A stretch of 64,000 nt of DNA from JBBEBE01 sp040882505 (GTDB taxonomy: Bacteria > Bacteroidota > Rhodothermia > Balneolales > Balneolaceae), in NCBI GenBank assembly GCA_040882505.1, contig JBBEBE010000002.1, forward strand, positions 434,001-498,000, in the 5' to 3' direction. The position numbers and the translations under genes were made by a program. Numbering within the stretch: position 1 is the stretch's first letter; each line of letters begins with the position of its first letter. The notes under the pieces were generated by a model, which did no database searches, had not been told where the DNA came from, and saw nothing but the letters and a program-made list of their open reading frames with translations. Shown here piece by piece: positions 36,541 through 45,290 of the stretch.

Positions 36541-37071
36541 ATGGGACAAGAGGCGACTATGGAGATCGTAAACAAGGTCAAGCAGTCCAAGTTGGAAACC
36601 GTTGATCTTGAAGCGCTTGTAAAAGATGAACCGATCCAGGAATTGGACTTGAAGCCGTTTCTCTTCAAGGGGTTGATACTCAAAGAGAAAGAATTCCGGG
36701 ACGCCGTAAAAGATCACGATTGGAGTCGCTATGCAAACGCTTGGGTGGGTATCCATTGCAGTACGGATGCACTCATCCCGCACTGGGCATGGATGGTCGT
36801 TGCATCCAGTGCAGGAGAATGGGCAAAAGGGGTCTTTTTTGGTTCGGGAATGGAGTTGCGCGAGCAGGTTCTACTGAATCGAATTGAACACAAAGACTGG
36901 AGTCATTTCCAGGATTCCTTTGTCTTGCTGAAGGGGTGCAGTGACATGGACTTGTCACCAACAGTCTATGTCCGGGCAACAGAAGCGATACGGCCTCATG
37001 TCCGGAAGTTGATGTATGGTGAAGCGTGCTCCAATGTGCCAGTTTACAAAACGATGCAAAGACGTTCTTGA
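36541..37071 (+). CDS. DUF2480 family protein
   Basis: 176 residues; an internal ATG at 36559 with GAGG upstream is an alternative start. It matches the conserved DUF2480 pattern: EIVNKV, DLKPFLFKGLILKEKEFRDAVKDHDW, IHCSTDALIPHWAWM, LLKGCSDMDLSPTVYV, LMYGEACSNVPVYK. The several conserved Cys residues (about 73, 132, 163) are suggestive of metal or thiol chemistry, but no function is established. The family is largely confined to the Bacteroidota and relatives. Here it is 8 bp after sufA, so a role in Fe-S metabolism is a reasonable inference from context. Confidence 0.85.
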   Translation: MGQEATMEIVNKVKQSKLETVDLEALVKDEPIQELDLKPFLFKGLILKEKEFRDAVKDHDWSRYANAWVGIHCSTDALIPHWAWMVVASSAGEWAKGVFFGSGMELREQVLLNRIEHKDWSHFQDSFVLLKGCSDMDLSPTVYVRATEAIRPHVRKLMYGEACSNVPVYKTMQRRS

Positions 37072-37121
37072 TCGGCTGACAAGCCAGGATTTCATCACAA
37101 CGCAGTGCCGGAGGATTCCCC

Positions 37122-38153
37122 GTGGGAATTGAGCAGCGTAAAAAGGATCATACAGACATCTGCCTGAACCGACCTGTTCATTACGACAAGGGAGCCGGTT
37201 TTGACAGATATGACTTCGTTCACAATGCACTGCCTGAACTGGATCTGGATGACATAACGACCGAAGCCACGCTACTGGGTCGAACATTCGCTTTTCCTCT
37301 TTTTGTCTCGTCGATGACCGGTGGATACAATGGAGCTCAGGCCATCAATCGACAGATCGCCTCGTTCTGTCAGCGCAACAATTTGCCATTCGGTGTGGGG
37401 AGTCAACGGGCCATGTTGGAAAAAGAGTCTCTCGAACGCTCATTTGCAGTTGTTCGTGATGTGGCTCCGGATGCATTTATCTGTGCCAATATCGGGGGAG
37501 CACAGCTACGCGACGGATTATCGGATGACGGGATCCAACGATTGATCGATATCATCCGGGCAGATGCCGTCATTGTGCATCTAAACCCACTTCAAGAACT
37601 TCTGCAAGAGGAGGGAGACCGCAATTTTTCCGGAATAGAGGAGGGGATTTCCCGTCTTGTGACCATGGCACCTTGCCCGGTCATCGTCAAAGAGACCGGA
37701 GCGGGAATTTCGGGTGACGTTGCTCGCCGATTGTTGCATTCGGGTGTGGATGTCATTGATCTGTCCGGTGCGGGTGGAACGAGCTGGGCACGGGTAGAGA
37801 ATCTTCGGAATGAACTGTCCGACTCTTCCGCAGAGAACCGACTCTTTGAAGATTGGGGAATTCCAACAGCCCGGTGTTTGGAATCTGTACAACCACTTCG
37901 GGAACAGTTCAAGTTTCAGGTGATTGCATCCGGAGGAATCCGAACGGTATTGGACATGGGAATTGCGTTGGCTCTCGGAGCCGACTTCGTTGCCATGGCG
38001 CGTCCGGTTCTTGTTGCACTTCATGAGGGCGGCGAAGAGAATCTTGAACGAATCTACCAAGTTTGGCGGCGACAATTTCGACAATTGCTTCTGTTGACCG
38101 GATGTCGACGTCCATCGCTGCTTTCTGCTTCTCACATTCGAAAACGTTCCTGA
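37122..38153 (+). CDS. fni: Type 2 isopentenyl-diphosphate isomerase (FMN-dependent)
   Basis: 343 residues, GTG start with GGAGG seven bases upstream. The TIM-barrel, FMN-dependent family is recognised from IEQRKKDHTDICL near the N-terminus, FPLFVSSMTGGYNGAQ, LPFGVGSQRAMLE, and VIVHLNPLQE. GGT at the SGAGGTSWARVE block and the late IASGGIRTVLDMGIALALGAD bind the FMN phosphate. It interconverts IPP and DMAPP, feeding the polyprenyl synthase encoded immediately downstream. Confidence 0.95.
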   Translation: MGIEQRKKDHTDICLNRPVHYDKGAGFDRYDFVHNALPELDLDDITTEATLLGRTFAFPLFVSSMTGGYNGAQAINRQIASFCQRNNLPFGVGSQRAMLEKESLERSFAVVRDVAPDAFICANIGGAQLRDGLSDDGIQRLIDIIRADAVIVHLNPLQELLQEEGDRNFSGIEEGISRLVTMAPCPVIVKETGAGISGDVARRLLHSGVDVIDLSGAGGTSWARVENLRNELSDSSAENRLFEDWGIPTARCLESVQPLREQFKFQVIASGGIRTVLDMGIALALGADFVAMARPVLVALHEGGEENLERIYQVWRRQFRQLLLLTGCRRPSLLSASHIRKRS

Positions 38154-38192
38154 TCCGTTGTATCGTTTTGTATATTCCCGTTTAAACCTCAA

Positions 38193-39173
38193 ATGGACGC
38201 TTGTTTGGACTTTTTATCGTCGTATTTGACGTCTATCGAATCGGGATTGTCGCGCATGGATACTCATCGCGAGCCTCAATCGTTGTATGAGCCGTGTCGT
38301 TACTTCATGAACATGGGGGGCAAACGAATACGACCCGTTCTTACACAGATCGGGTGTGGACTCTGTGGAGGGAACCTTCAAGAGTCGTTGCCGGCCGCAC
38401 TCTCCGTTGAACTTGTTCACAACTTTACTCTGATCCATGATGATATGATGGATGGCGCAGAGACCCGTCGGGGAGAAATGACGGTTCACAACAGATGGGG
38501 TGACGCGACGGCCATCCTGGCTGGGGATCTTCTCTTTACGGATGCGTTGGAGATGTTGAATGCCTACGATGCCAAACGCCGTGCCATACTGAATCGACGA
38601 CTGCTGCGTTCCATACGCAGAGTGTGTGAAGGGCAGGCCAGAGACCTGGAGCTGGAGACACGTGAAGAAGCAACCGTGGATGACTACTTCGAAATGATCC
38701 GGGGAAAGACGGCGGCATTGATTTCGGCTGCACTGGAAATGGGTGGTATTGTTGCGGGTGGTAACAAAAGGGAACGATCTGCACTGGAAACGATTGGGGA
38801 GATCATCGGAGTATCTTTCCAGATACAGGATGATCTATTGGATGTGACTGCAGATCCCGAGCAGTTCGGAAAACGGAAGGGGGGAGATATTTATGAAAAG
38901 AAGAGAACCTATTTACTTCTTTCCGCATATGCACGGGGTAGTGATTCGTGTAAAACGACTCTCGATCGTATCTATTCCAAACCGGAATTGGACGGATCGG
39001 ATGTGGACCAGGTGATTCAAATTTTCCATTCAACAGGAGCCGTCGAGCGTGCCGGGAACGAGGTTCGACGCGGCTATGAGAACGTACAGGAAGAGCTCAA
39101 AATATTTGGTGATTCCCGCTATAAGAGGGATCTTGTTACACTTGTTGAACGATTAACAGACAGAGAGTCCTGA
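38193..39173 (+). CDS. Polyprenyl diphosphate synthase (trans-isoprenyl)
   Basis: 326 residues. The first Asp-rich motif is HDDMMD (LIHDDMMDGAETRRG) and the second is FQIQDDLLDVTAD. GGKRIRPVL is at the usual N-terminal position. It condenses IPP onto allylic primers. The residues before the first motif favour a medium-chain (geranylgeranyl to octaprenyl) product, but length cannot be fixed. It is 39 bp after fni and 3 bp before bamD. Confidence 0.93.
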   Translation: MDACLDFLSSYLTSIESGLSRMDTHREPQSLYEPCRYFMNMGGKRIRPVLTQIGCGLCGGNLQESLPAALSVELVHNFTLIHDDMMDGAETRRGEMTVHNRWGDATAILAGDLLFTDALEMLNAYDAKRRAILNRRLLRSIRRVCEGQARDLELETREEATVDDYFEMIRGKTAALISAALEMGGIVAGGNKRERSALETIGEIIGVSFQIQDDLLDVTADPEQFGKRKGGDIYEKKRTYLLLSAYARGSDSCKTTLDRIYSKPELDGSDVDQVIQIFHSTGAVERAGNEVRRGYENVQEELKIFGDSRYKRDLVTLVERLTDRES

Positions 39174-39176
39174 GAT

Positions 39177-39998
39177 ATGTTTCGACCATTTGCCGTGTTT
39201 CTTTTGCTGATGCCGATTCTTCTGATTTCGTGCCGGAGTGAAGAGTTGATCCGTCCGGGAGACTCTCTGGAGGTCGCATACGAGAAAGCCTACTCACTTT
39301 ATGAAGAGGAGAGATGGCGTGATGCCATTCAATCTTTTGAAACCGTACTCTCCCTCGGGCGTGGAACGTCCATTGGGCAAGATGCACAGTTCTATATGGC
39401 AGAGAGTTATTACAACAACAATCAGTTCCTGCTTGCGGCCGATGAGTATGAACGTTACTCGGGCGCTCATCCGAACTCGCCACGGCGAGAAATTGCGGAT
39501 TACAAAAATGCGCTCAGTTATTATCAATTGAGTCCCCGATACAATATTGATCAGACAAACAGTCGTCGATCAATTGAACTCTTTCAGCTCTATCTTGCAC
39601 GCTATCCAAACTCTTCCAGAGTGGATGAAGTGAGTGACATGGTGGACGAAATGCTCGATAAATTGGCTCGCAAACAGTATGAATCTGCAGAATTTTACAT
39701 GAGAAACAACCAGTTCCGGGCTGCAACCATCTATTATGAACTGGTTATCGACCGTTATCCCGGATCTGCATGGGCAGAGCGAGCTCTCGTTTCCCAAATT
39801 GACGCATTCATACAGTATGCAGACAACAGTATTCCCGATCGAAGGCAAGAGCGATACGAAGAGGCCCTGGCGAGCTATCAAACCTATCTGCAGCTCTTTC
39901 CACGGGGAGAAAATCGCTCAAGGGCAGAAGAGCTCTATGATATCGCCCGGGAGAGACTACAAGCCTACGACGGGGAGCCTGTAACAGAACGCAGGTAG
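39177..39998 (+). CDS. bamD: Outer-membrane assembly lipoprotein BamD
   Basis: 273 residues. The lipoprotein signal ends LLISC (Cys19), followed by TPR-type helical repeats: AYEKAYSLYEEERWRDAIQSFE, AQFYMAESYYNNNQFLLAADEYERY, PNSPRREIADYK, AATIYYELVIDRYPGS. BamD is the essential lipoprotein partner of BamA in inserting outer-membrane barrels. Length and repeat layout match the YfiO family. It is followed after 11 bp by nadD. Confidence 0.92.
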   Translation: MFRPFAVFLLLMPILLISCRSEELIRPGDSLEVAYEKAYSLYEEERWRDAIQSFETVLSLGRGTSIGQDAQFYMAESYYNNNQFLLAADEYERYSGAHPNSPRREIADYKNALSYYQLSPRYNIDQTNSRRSIELFQLYLARYPNSSRVDEVSDMVDEMLDKLARKQYESAEFYMRNNQFRAATIYYELVIDRYPGSAWAERALVSQIDAFIQYADNSIPDRRQERYEEALASYQTYLQLFPRGENRSRAEELYDIARERLQAYDGEPVTERR

Positions 39999-40009
39999 CG
40001 GTTGAATCC

Positions 40010-40627
40010 ATGGATCACGGGAGCCGGAAACGAATAGCACTTTTTGGCGGGACGTTTGATCCAATCCATCAAGGGCATGTGGAACTGATTCGCTCAATCG
40101 AGAAAAGCCTGTTGGTCGATGATATTTGGGTGCTTCCGTCTCCGGATCCACCACACAAACAACATTCAACGTTCAGCCCTTATCATCACCGTCTTCAGAT
40201 GATTCAGTTGGCGATCCGGGAACTCAACCTTCCGGCAATCATTTGCGAAGTCGAGAAAGAGTTGGCCTATCCTTCCTATACGATTCAGACCGTTCGCTAT
40301 TTGCAGGAGCACTATCCGACTGATCGTTTCTATCTCTGTATTGGTGCAGACAGTCTGAATCAATTCCATACCTGGAAATCCCATGAAGAACTGCTGCAGC
40401 GGGTCCCGCTTCTTGTTGCTCGTCGTCCGGGTTGGGCCCGGGAAACAGTGAGCAAGCACGTTTTAAACCGGACACTTATGTTGGATCATCCGGATGTAGC
40501 CATTTCTTCGAGGGATCTTCGAACGGCCATTTCTACCGGAGGTACCTTGCAGAAACCTATTCAGCGCCAAATTCCGCCGTCCGTTTGGAGCTATATCCAA
40601 CAGGAGAAACTTTATCATGATGCGTAA
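40010..40627 (+). CDS. nadD: Nicotinate-nucleotide adenylyltransferase NadD
   Basis: 205 residues with a nucleotidyl-transferase fold. GGTFDPIHQGHVELI carries the ATP-binding HxGH. VLPSPDPPHK and CIGADSLNQFHTWKSHEEL are the nicotinate-mononucleotide pocket blocks. AISSRDLRTAI is a variant of the family's ISSTxIR loop. It adenylates NaMN to deamido-NAD. Its stop overlaps the next gene's start by 11 bp. Confidence 0.95.
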   Translation: MDHGSRKRIALFGGTFDPIHQGHVELIRSIEKSLLVDDIWVLPSPDPPHKQHSTFSPYHHRLQMIQLAIRELNLPAIICEVEKELAYPSYTIQTVRYLQEHYPTDRFYLCIGADSLNQFHTWKSHEELLQRVPLLVARRPGWARETVSKHVLNRTLMLDHPDVAISSRDLRTAISTGGTLQKPIQRQIPPSVWSYIQQEKLYHDA

Positions 40628-41693
40628 AGGAATGAATCGTCATGCATTTTTAAGATGGGCAGGTACAGCGACAACATTCCCGATGCTTGCCCGATCATTT
40701 TTTACGGAACAACGTCCATCCCGTGGTGTGAAAATTCTTCCCCGGGCTCTTCGAAGAGGAGATACCCTTGGACTTGTTTCACCGGCAGGCCGCGTCTATG
40801 ACGAACAGGTCTATCGGGACATGGAGAGCTCATTGTCGGAGATGGGGTTTCGGTTCAGATATGGCGAACATGCCAAGAATGCATACGGGTATCTTGCAGG
40901 AACCGATAAAGAGAGAGCAAAAGATGTGAACGAGTTCTTTTCCGATCCGGGGATTGACGGGATTCTCTGTATTCGTGGCGGGTGGGGATGCAACCGGATT
41001 CTTCCCTTCCTCGACTTTGACAGGATCGCCCGAAACCCCAAATTTCTCGGAGGGTACAGTGACATCACGGCCTTGCACCTCTCGATTTACAGTCAAACCG
41101 GACTCCCCACATTTCACGGGCCCAACGGGACCTCCGATTGGACTCCATTCACGCGTCGAAGCTTTCAACGGATGGTCATGGGGATCGATACCGTCGGACC
41201 CTTGCCTCCGGAAAACTACAATCGATCTACCTTGCAGACACTAACGCCCGGTTGTGCAGAGGGAATATTGATTGGCGGGAATCTTTCGCTCATATGTTCT
41301 CTGATCGGGACCCCCTATTTTCCGGATCTGTCGGGAGCCATTCTATTTGTCGAAGATATTGGTGAAGATGTCTATCGAGTCGATCGCATGTTGTCTCAAT
41401 TGGCATTAAGCGGCCAACTGAAGGGTCTGTCCGGTTTTGTATTCGGGACCTGTACGGATTGTCGTGCAACCGGAAGGGCCAGTCTCTCCCTGCAACAAGT
41501 GTTACTGGACTATTTCTCTGAACAGACCTATCCAGCCTGCTTTGGCCTACCATTTGGTCACGTAAGCGACAATATGACTCTGCCGGTGGGTGTTCAAGCT
41601 CGATTGAATGCAGACAAAGGACAGATCACCATTGAAGAGCACGTATTTTCCGACCAATATCCGGAGTCATCCGAAGAGAATTCATCGTCGTGA
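40617..41693 (+). CDS. Exported S66-family peptidase (LD-carboxypeptidase-like)
   Basis: 358 residues. The S66 catalytic set is visible: Ser148 in GGYSDITALH, Glu in FVEDIGEDVYRVDRML, and His in LPFGHVSDNMTLPVG. S66 enzymes trim the terminal D-Ala from L,D-linked tetrapeptides, or process related tripeptide or microcin substrates. Cytosolic LD-carboxypeptidases lack a leader. This one has an N-terminal stretch (NRHAFLRWAGTATTFPMLARS) that resembles a weak Tat signal with Arg-His instead of twin Arg, suggesting export. The ATG at 40617 overlaps the end of nadD and has AGGAG upstream. An ATG at 40632 is an alternative. Confidence 0.88.
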   Translation: MMRKGMNRHAFLRWAGTATTFPMLARSFFTEQRPSRGVKILPRALRRGDTLGLVSPAGRVYDEQVYRDMESSLSEMGFRFRYGEHAKNAYGYLAGTDKERAKDVNEFFSDPGIDGILCIRGGWGCNRILPFLDFDRIARNPKFLGGYSDITALHLSIYSQTGLPTFHGPNGTSDWTPFTRRSFQRMVMGIDTVGPLPPENYNRSTLQTLTPGCAEGILIGGNLSLICSLIGTPYFPDLSGAILFVEDIGEDVYRVDRMLSQLALSGQLKGLSGFVFGTCTDCRATGRASLSLQQVLLDYFSEQTYPACFGLPFGHVSDNMTLPVGVQARLNADKGQITIEEHVFSDQYPESSEENSSS

Positions 41694-41712
41694 TTTCCGG
41701 CTGATGTACAGC

Positions 41713-41949
41713 CTACTCTTCACGACTGATATGAATTTTTTGCTGGATCATGTCCCAAATCATCCAGATTAATGGATACGGAGGAAACAGGATGGAAACA
41801 ACCAACTGAATCCTTCGACGAGTCGCATGACCGCGTTTCTGACTGATCCCTGCAATTCCCCCCAACCAGAAAATGGCAAAGATAAACAAGGTGAAAGAGA
41901 TCAGGAATGCGCCGACAAATCCGAATGTATTGTAGAAGGTTTCGAGCAT
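41713..41949 (-). CDS. Small two-helix membrane protein, uncharacterised
   Basis: 78 residues with two membrane segments (about 10-33 and 45-65), a basic loop between them (QKRGHATRRRIQ) and a polar tail. It lies alone on the minus strand between the S66 peptidase and der, convergent with the former and divergent from the latter. No family is recognised. Good hydrophobic periodicity and the lack of any overlapping plus-strand gene support it being real. Confidence 0.55.
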   Translation of the reverse strand: MLETFYNTFGFVGAFLISFTLFIFAIFWLGGIAGISQKRGHATRRRIQLVVSILFPPYPLIWMIWDMIQQKIHISREE

Positions 41950-41968
41950 GGTTGCCGTAAAAAATTCG

Positions 41969-41976
41969 TACCTTTG
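41969..41976 (+). promoter_or_regulatory. TAnnTTTG -7 element of der
   Basis: TACCTTTG ends 35 bp before the der ATG. The nearest upstream TTG (41952) is only 14 bp away, so the -33 element is not convincing. Confidence 0.5.
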
Positions 41977-42011
41977 GGGCTTGTGATGAATATACGATTC
42001 AAAGAGGAGAG

Positions 42012-43322
42012 ATGAAGCCAGTAGTTTCCATAGTAGGCCGACCCAATGTCGGAAAATCGACCTTGTTCAATCGTTTGATTGGTGAACGGGATGCGATTGT
42101 ACATGACGAATACGGAGTCACGCGGGATCGTCACTACGGTGAATCAAGCTGGAACGGCCGGGAGTTTACCGTCATCGATACCGGTGGGTATCTGCCGGAA
42201 GAGGGCGACAAGATGATTGACGGCATCCGGGAGCAAGTGATGATTGCCATTGATGAGTCCGATGTCATTCTGTTTATAGCCGACACGACGTTTGGCACGC
42301 ATCCACTGGACGAAGCCGTCACGCAGATGCTTCGGCGATTGGAGAAACCGGTGTTGATGGTTGCGAACAAGGCCGATAATGAAGCAAGACGGCTGGATTC
42401 TTCCGAGTTTTATTCGTTGGGATTTGAAGAGATTTTTCCGGTCTCGGCCATTAGCGGATCGGGGACAGGTGAACTGCTGGACAAGGTTGTTACGCTGTTG
42501 CCGGAAGAACCGGAAGAGGAGGAGGGACCCGATGCCCCGAAACTGGCATTTGTCGGTCGACCCAATGTCGGCAAGAGCAGTATGGTCAATGCTCTTCTGA
42601 AGAGTGATCGTTGCATTGTGACAGATATTCCCGGCACAACCCGTGATTCGATCAACTCACTTCTCGAATTGGATGGTGAACCTTATATATTGATTGATAC
42701 AGCAGGTCTTCGAAAACGTGCAAAAGTAAAAGAGAATGTCGAATTCTATAGTAATGTCCGAACAGATCGTGCATTGCGTGAATGTGATGTAGCAATTTTG
42801 ATGATCGACGCCATGCAGGGATTCGAAGATCAAGACAAACGCATCTTGAGAGAAGCCGAACGGTTCAACAAGGGAATCGTCATTGCATTGAATAAATGGG
42901 ATTTGGTTCCGGAGAAGGACACACATGTTCACAAAGAGTTTGAACAGTATGTCTATGAAGAGGTGCCATCCATGCAGTACGTACCGATTATATCGGTCTC
43001 TGCACTTCGGAGACAACGAATCGAAAAAGTGATTCAAGTCGCAAAAATGGTCATCTCCGAACGTCAAAAAAAGATCCCCACTCCGGAGCTGAATAATTTT
43101 TTGGAATCTGCACTCAAGGCGCGACCTCTTCCAATGAAACGCGGGAAACAACTTCGCATTCATTACGTTACCCAGGTAAAATCCAATCCGCCTGTATTCA
43201 AATTTTTCATGAACCACCCCGAAGAGATGCCACCGAACTACCGGCGGTTCATCGAACGGGCGTTTCGGGAACAATACAAGTTTACGGGTGTACCACTCAC
43301 TTTTGTATTTCGACAAAAATGA
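42012..43322 (+). CDS. der: Double-GTPase ribosome assembly factor Der (EngA)
   Basis: 436 residues. Two consecutive Era-like GTPase domains carry G1 motifs GRPNVGKSTLF near residue 8 and GRPNVGKSSMV near 180. DTGGYLPE and DTAGLRKR are their G3 switches, and NKAD and NKWD the G4 motifs. The C-terminal KH-like domain closes with KFTGVPLTFVFRQK. Der acts in 50S subunit maturation and is usually essential. It is probably transcribed from its own promoter. Confidence 0.98.
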   Translation: MKPVVSIVGRPNVGKSTLFNRLIGERDAIVHDEYGVTRDRHYGESSWNGREFTVIDTGGYLPEEGDKMIDGIREQVMIAIDESDVILFIADTTFGTHPLDEAVTQMLRRLEKPVLMVANKADNEARRLDSSEFYSLGFEEIFPVSAISGSGTGELLDKVVTLLPEEPEEEEGPDAPKLAFVGRPNVGKSSMVNALLKSDRCIVTDIPGTTRDSINSLLELDGEPYILIDTAGLRKRAKVKENVEFYSNVRTDRALRECDVAILMIDAMQGFEDQDKRILREAERFNKGIVIALNKWDLVPEKDTHVHKEFEQYVYEEVPSMQYVPIISVSALRRQRIEKVIQVAKMVISERQKKIPTPELNNFLESALKARPLPMKRGKQLRIHYVTQVKSNPPVFKFFMNHPEEMPPNYRRFIERAFREQYKFTGVPLTFVFRQK

Positions 43323-43331
43323 CAACGGAAT

Positions 43332-43355
43332 CGGTTCAAAGTTCGCTTTGAACCG
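43332..43355 (+). terminator. UUCG-capped hairpin between der and the NuoI-like gene
   Basis: A perfect 10-bp stem (43332-43341 with 43346-43355) is closed by a TTCG tetraloop 10 bp after the der stop. No immediate U-tract follows, so it may be a Rho-assisted or weak terminator, or a 3' stabiliser. Confidence 0.5.
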
Positions 43356-43414
43356 GAGCAGGCAAACGGTTATTTTTCGATCCAGAAAACCAGACTCAAA
43401 CGGGCGACTCAGAC

Positions 43415-44104
43415 ATGCAGGAGAACTTGGAACAGCCGGTACTCAACGCACTCAATGAAGAATATTCCAGAGAGCGTTCATTAAGCTTCCTTGAGAAGAT
43501 CTATCTACCGGAAATCTTCAAAGGACTGTGGTACTCATTCAAGCAGATGTTTGCACCAACGTTCACAATGAGTTACCCGGAAGAGCAGTGGGAACCCCCG
43601 TCGATTTTCAGAGGTCGACCTGTGCTTGTCAAAGATGACGGACAGGAACGATGTGTGGCTTGCGGTTTGTGTGCACGAGCCTGCCCTCCGCTTGCAATCA
43701 GTATGCAGGCCAATGAAAATGCAGAGGATCCCAAAGAGCGATACCCCGACTTTTTCGAGATCAATATGTTGCGTTGCATCTACTGCGGATATTGTGAAGA
43801 AGTTTGCCCGGAAGAGGCGATTGTCATGAGCAAGGATTATGATATCGTTTTCAAATCCCGGGAAGAAGCGGTCTACGACAAAGAAAAACTGTTGGTTCCG
43901 AAAGAGGATTTGAAAGAACGTCTCGACTACCTCAAAGAGTACCGGAATAATCAGTTCGGCCAGTTCTGGGACTTTCAGGAAGAGAACAACATTCATTCGG
44001 TTCGTGATCGAGATCAGGATTGGAACACAGGTTTGTCACTCGTTGACATGTTGGAACAACAAAAACAGGTAGACCAAACGAAAGCGGGTTCGCATTGGTC
44101 ATAA
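43415..44104 (+). CDS. nuoI: NuoI-like 8Fe ferredoxin (complex I subunit I)
   Basis: 229 residues. Two 4Fe-4S motifs lie at C80-C83-C86-C90 (CVACGLCARACP) and C121-C124-C127-C131 (CIYCGYCEEVCP). They are preceded by the amphipathic region typical of NuoI (LPEIFKGLWYSFKQMFAPTFTMSYPEEQW). The tail is longer than usual, about 70 residues, acidic and charged. No other complex I gene is nearby, whereas nuoI is normally inside a nuo operon. It may be the complex I subunit encoded apart, or a ferredoxin derived from it. It is followed immediately by an overlapping gene of unknown function. Confidence 0.85.
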   Translation: MQENLEQPVLNALNEEYSRERSLSFLEKIYLPEIFKGLWYSFKQMFAPTFTMSYPEEQWEPPSIFRGRPVLVKDDGQERCVACGLCARACPPLAISMQANENAEDPKERYPDFFEINMLRCIYCGYCEEVCPEEAIVMSKDYDIVFKSREEAVYDKEKLLVPKEDLKERLDYLKEYRNNQFGQFWDFQEENNIHSVRDRDQDWNTGLSLVDMLEQQKQVDQTKAGSHWS

Positions 44105-44673
44105 GTTCTTCTTCCCATAACGGTCTTCGAAAAGGAAAACGTCCGGAGATTCTCAAAACGGAGTGGATCGAGCGACTCGATTGGGTTCGACAAGAGGCAA
44201 AGAAACAGCTTCAATGGATGGATCAAATCGATGCAGAATCGACACCACCCGGTGGAAGATCCATTTTGGGTCATTGGTTTGACCTTTCTCGACTTCAACG
44301 CGATCGATATCAACCGCTTCTACAAGCAATTCTTGCCGGCAACACGCTTCCGGATGTACCCGACGCAGATGATTGCATCAAGGAGAGTCGAAAAGAGAGC
44401 TCCCCATTCGATCCCGACCTGCCAAAAGAGGTTGCCAATGGCCGTTCACCCTTGATATCGCTTCTCGAATCAACAAATGACACACAGTGGCATCGACTAC
44501 TCGACTCCGATGAGGCGGCAAATGAATCCCCGCTACGGACACTGCTCAAGGAAATAACAGATCGGGATCGGCTGATTCTTCGAGAGATGAGTCTGCAACT
44601 ACTGGACCGTCATCGAGAAGATGTAAGTCAACGTGAATTACGTCAACGCCTGCCTTCCCGGGAAGAGTCATAA
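44095..44673 (+). CDS. Uncharacterised helical protein (possibly DinB-like)
   Basis: 192 residues from a TTG start that overlaps the NuoI-like gene by 10 bp; the next ATG would remove 41 residues. It is charged and wholly helical in character. The segment GHWFDLSRLQRDRYQPLLQAILAGNTLPD resembles helix 2 of the DinB/YfiT metal-dependent fold in placing His, aromatic and Arg. The last helix (LLKEITDRDRLILREMS) lacks the second His pair, so a metal site is not assured. Function unknown. Confidence 0.6.
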   Translation: MVISSSSHNGLRKGKRPEILKTEWIERLDWVRQEAKKQLQWMDQIDAESTPPGGRSILGHWFDLSRLQRDRYQPLLQAILAGNTLPDVPDADDCIKESRKESSPFDPDLPKEVANGRSPLISLLESTNDTQWHRLLDSDEAANESPLRTLLKEITDRDRLILREMSLQLLDRHREDVSQRELRQRLPSREES

Positions 44674-44687
44674 ACGGAGGATAGACT

Positions 44688-45284
44688 GTGTGGAGCCTGC
44701 TACTCTATACTGCGGTATCCATTGCTGCAGTATCCTATATCTGGATTCAGCTTCGAGAGGAGGGACGTCCCGTTTTCCACATCCTTCTGACCGGTGCGAT
44801 TGTCTCGTCTGTACTATCCATCTGGTTCGAGTATATGCCTGTCTCTGTATATCCATATCTGTCGTCCGGACTGCATATGGGCACGTTGACATTTCTCATG
44901 ATCTGGATCACGACGGTGATTTGGCATCTTAAGCCAATCTATGCTCGCTATCCCAGACTCTTTACCATGAGCCCGACTCTGTTGCTGGCCGGATTCCCGT
45001 GGATCGCATCGATTCCATCCTTAATGGCCCTGTATTTCATGATAATAGAATCCGCTATTCTACTGATTATTATGTTATTATGGTTTTCACTTCAGAAACG
45101 ATTGAATGGATCGATATGGTTTGTGAGCACACTGATCATCGGCGTTCTTCTTTGGCTGGGTGACCAGTCCCAATTTTTTTCATCCATTCCCTGGAGTCTG
45201 TATCTGATCAGTTGTCTGCTTCTGATGGGGGCCACGATGATGTATCAGAATCTCATTCAATCTATCCACGAACTACAAGGCTGA
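44688..45284 (+). CDS. Uncharacterised polytopic membrane protein
   Basis: 198 residues from a GTG with GGAGG eight bases upstream. About six membrane segments are separated by very short loops (for example LREEGR and KPIYARYPR). No conserved domain is recognised. It sits in a tight plus-strand series (14 bp after the previous gene, 6 bp before the next), so it probably belongs to one transcript with the NuoI-like gene. Confidence 0.7.
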   Translation: MWSLLLYTAVSIAAVSYIWIQLREEGRPVFHILLTGAIVSSVLSIWFEYMPVSVYPYLSSGLHMGTLTFLMIWITTVIWHLKPIYARYPRLFTMSPTLLLAGFPWIASIPSLMALYFMIIESAILLIIMLLWFSLQKRLNGSIWFVSTLIIGVLLWLGDQSQFFSSIPWSLYLISCLLLMGATMMYQNLIQSIHELQG

Positions 45285-45290
45285 TCGATC

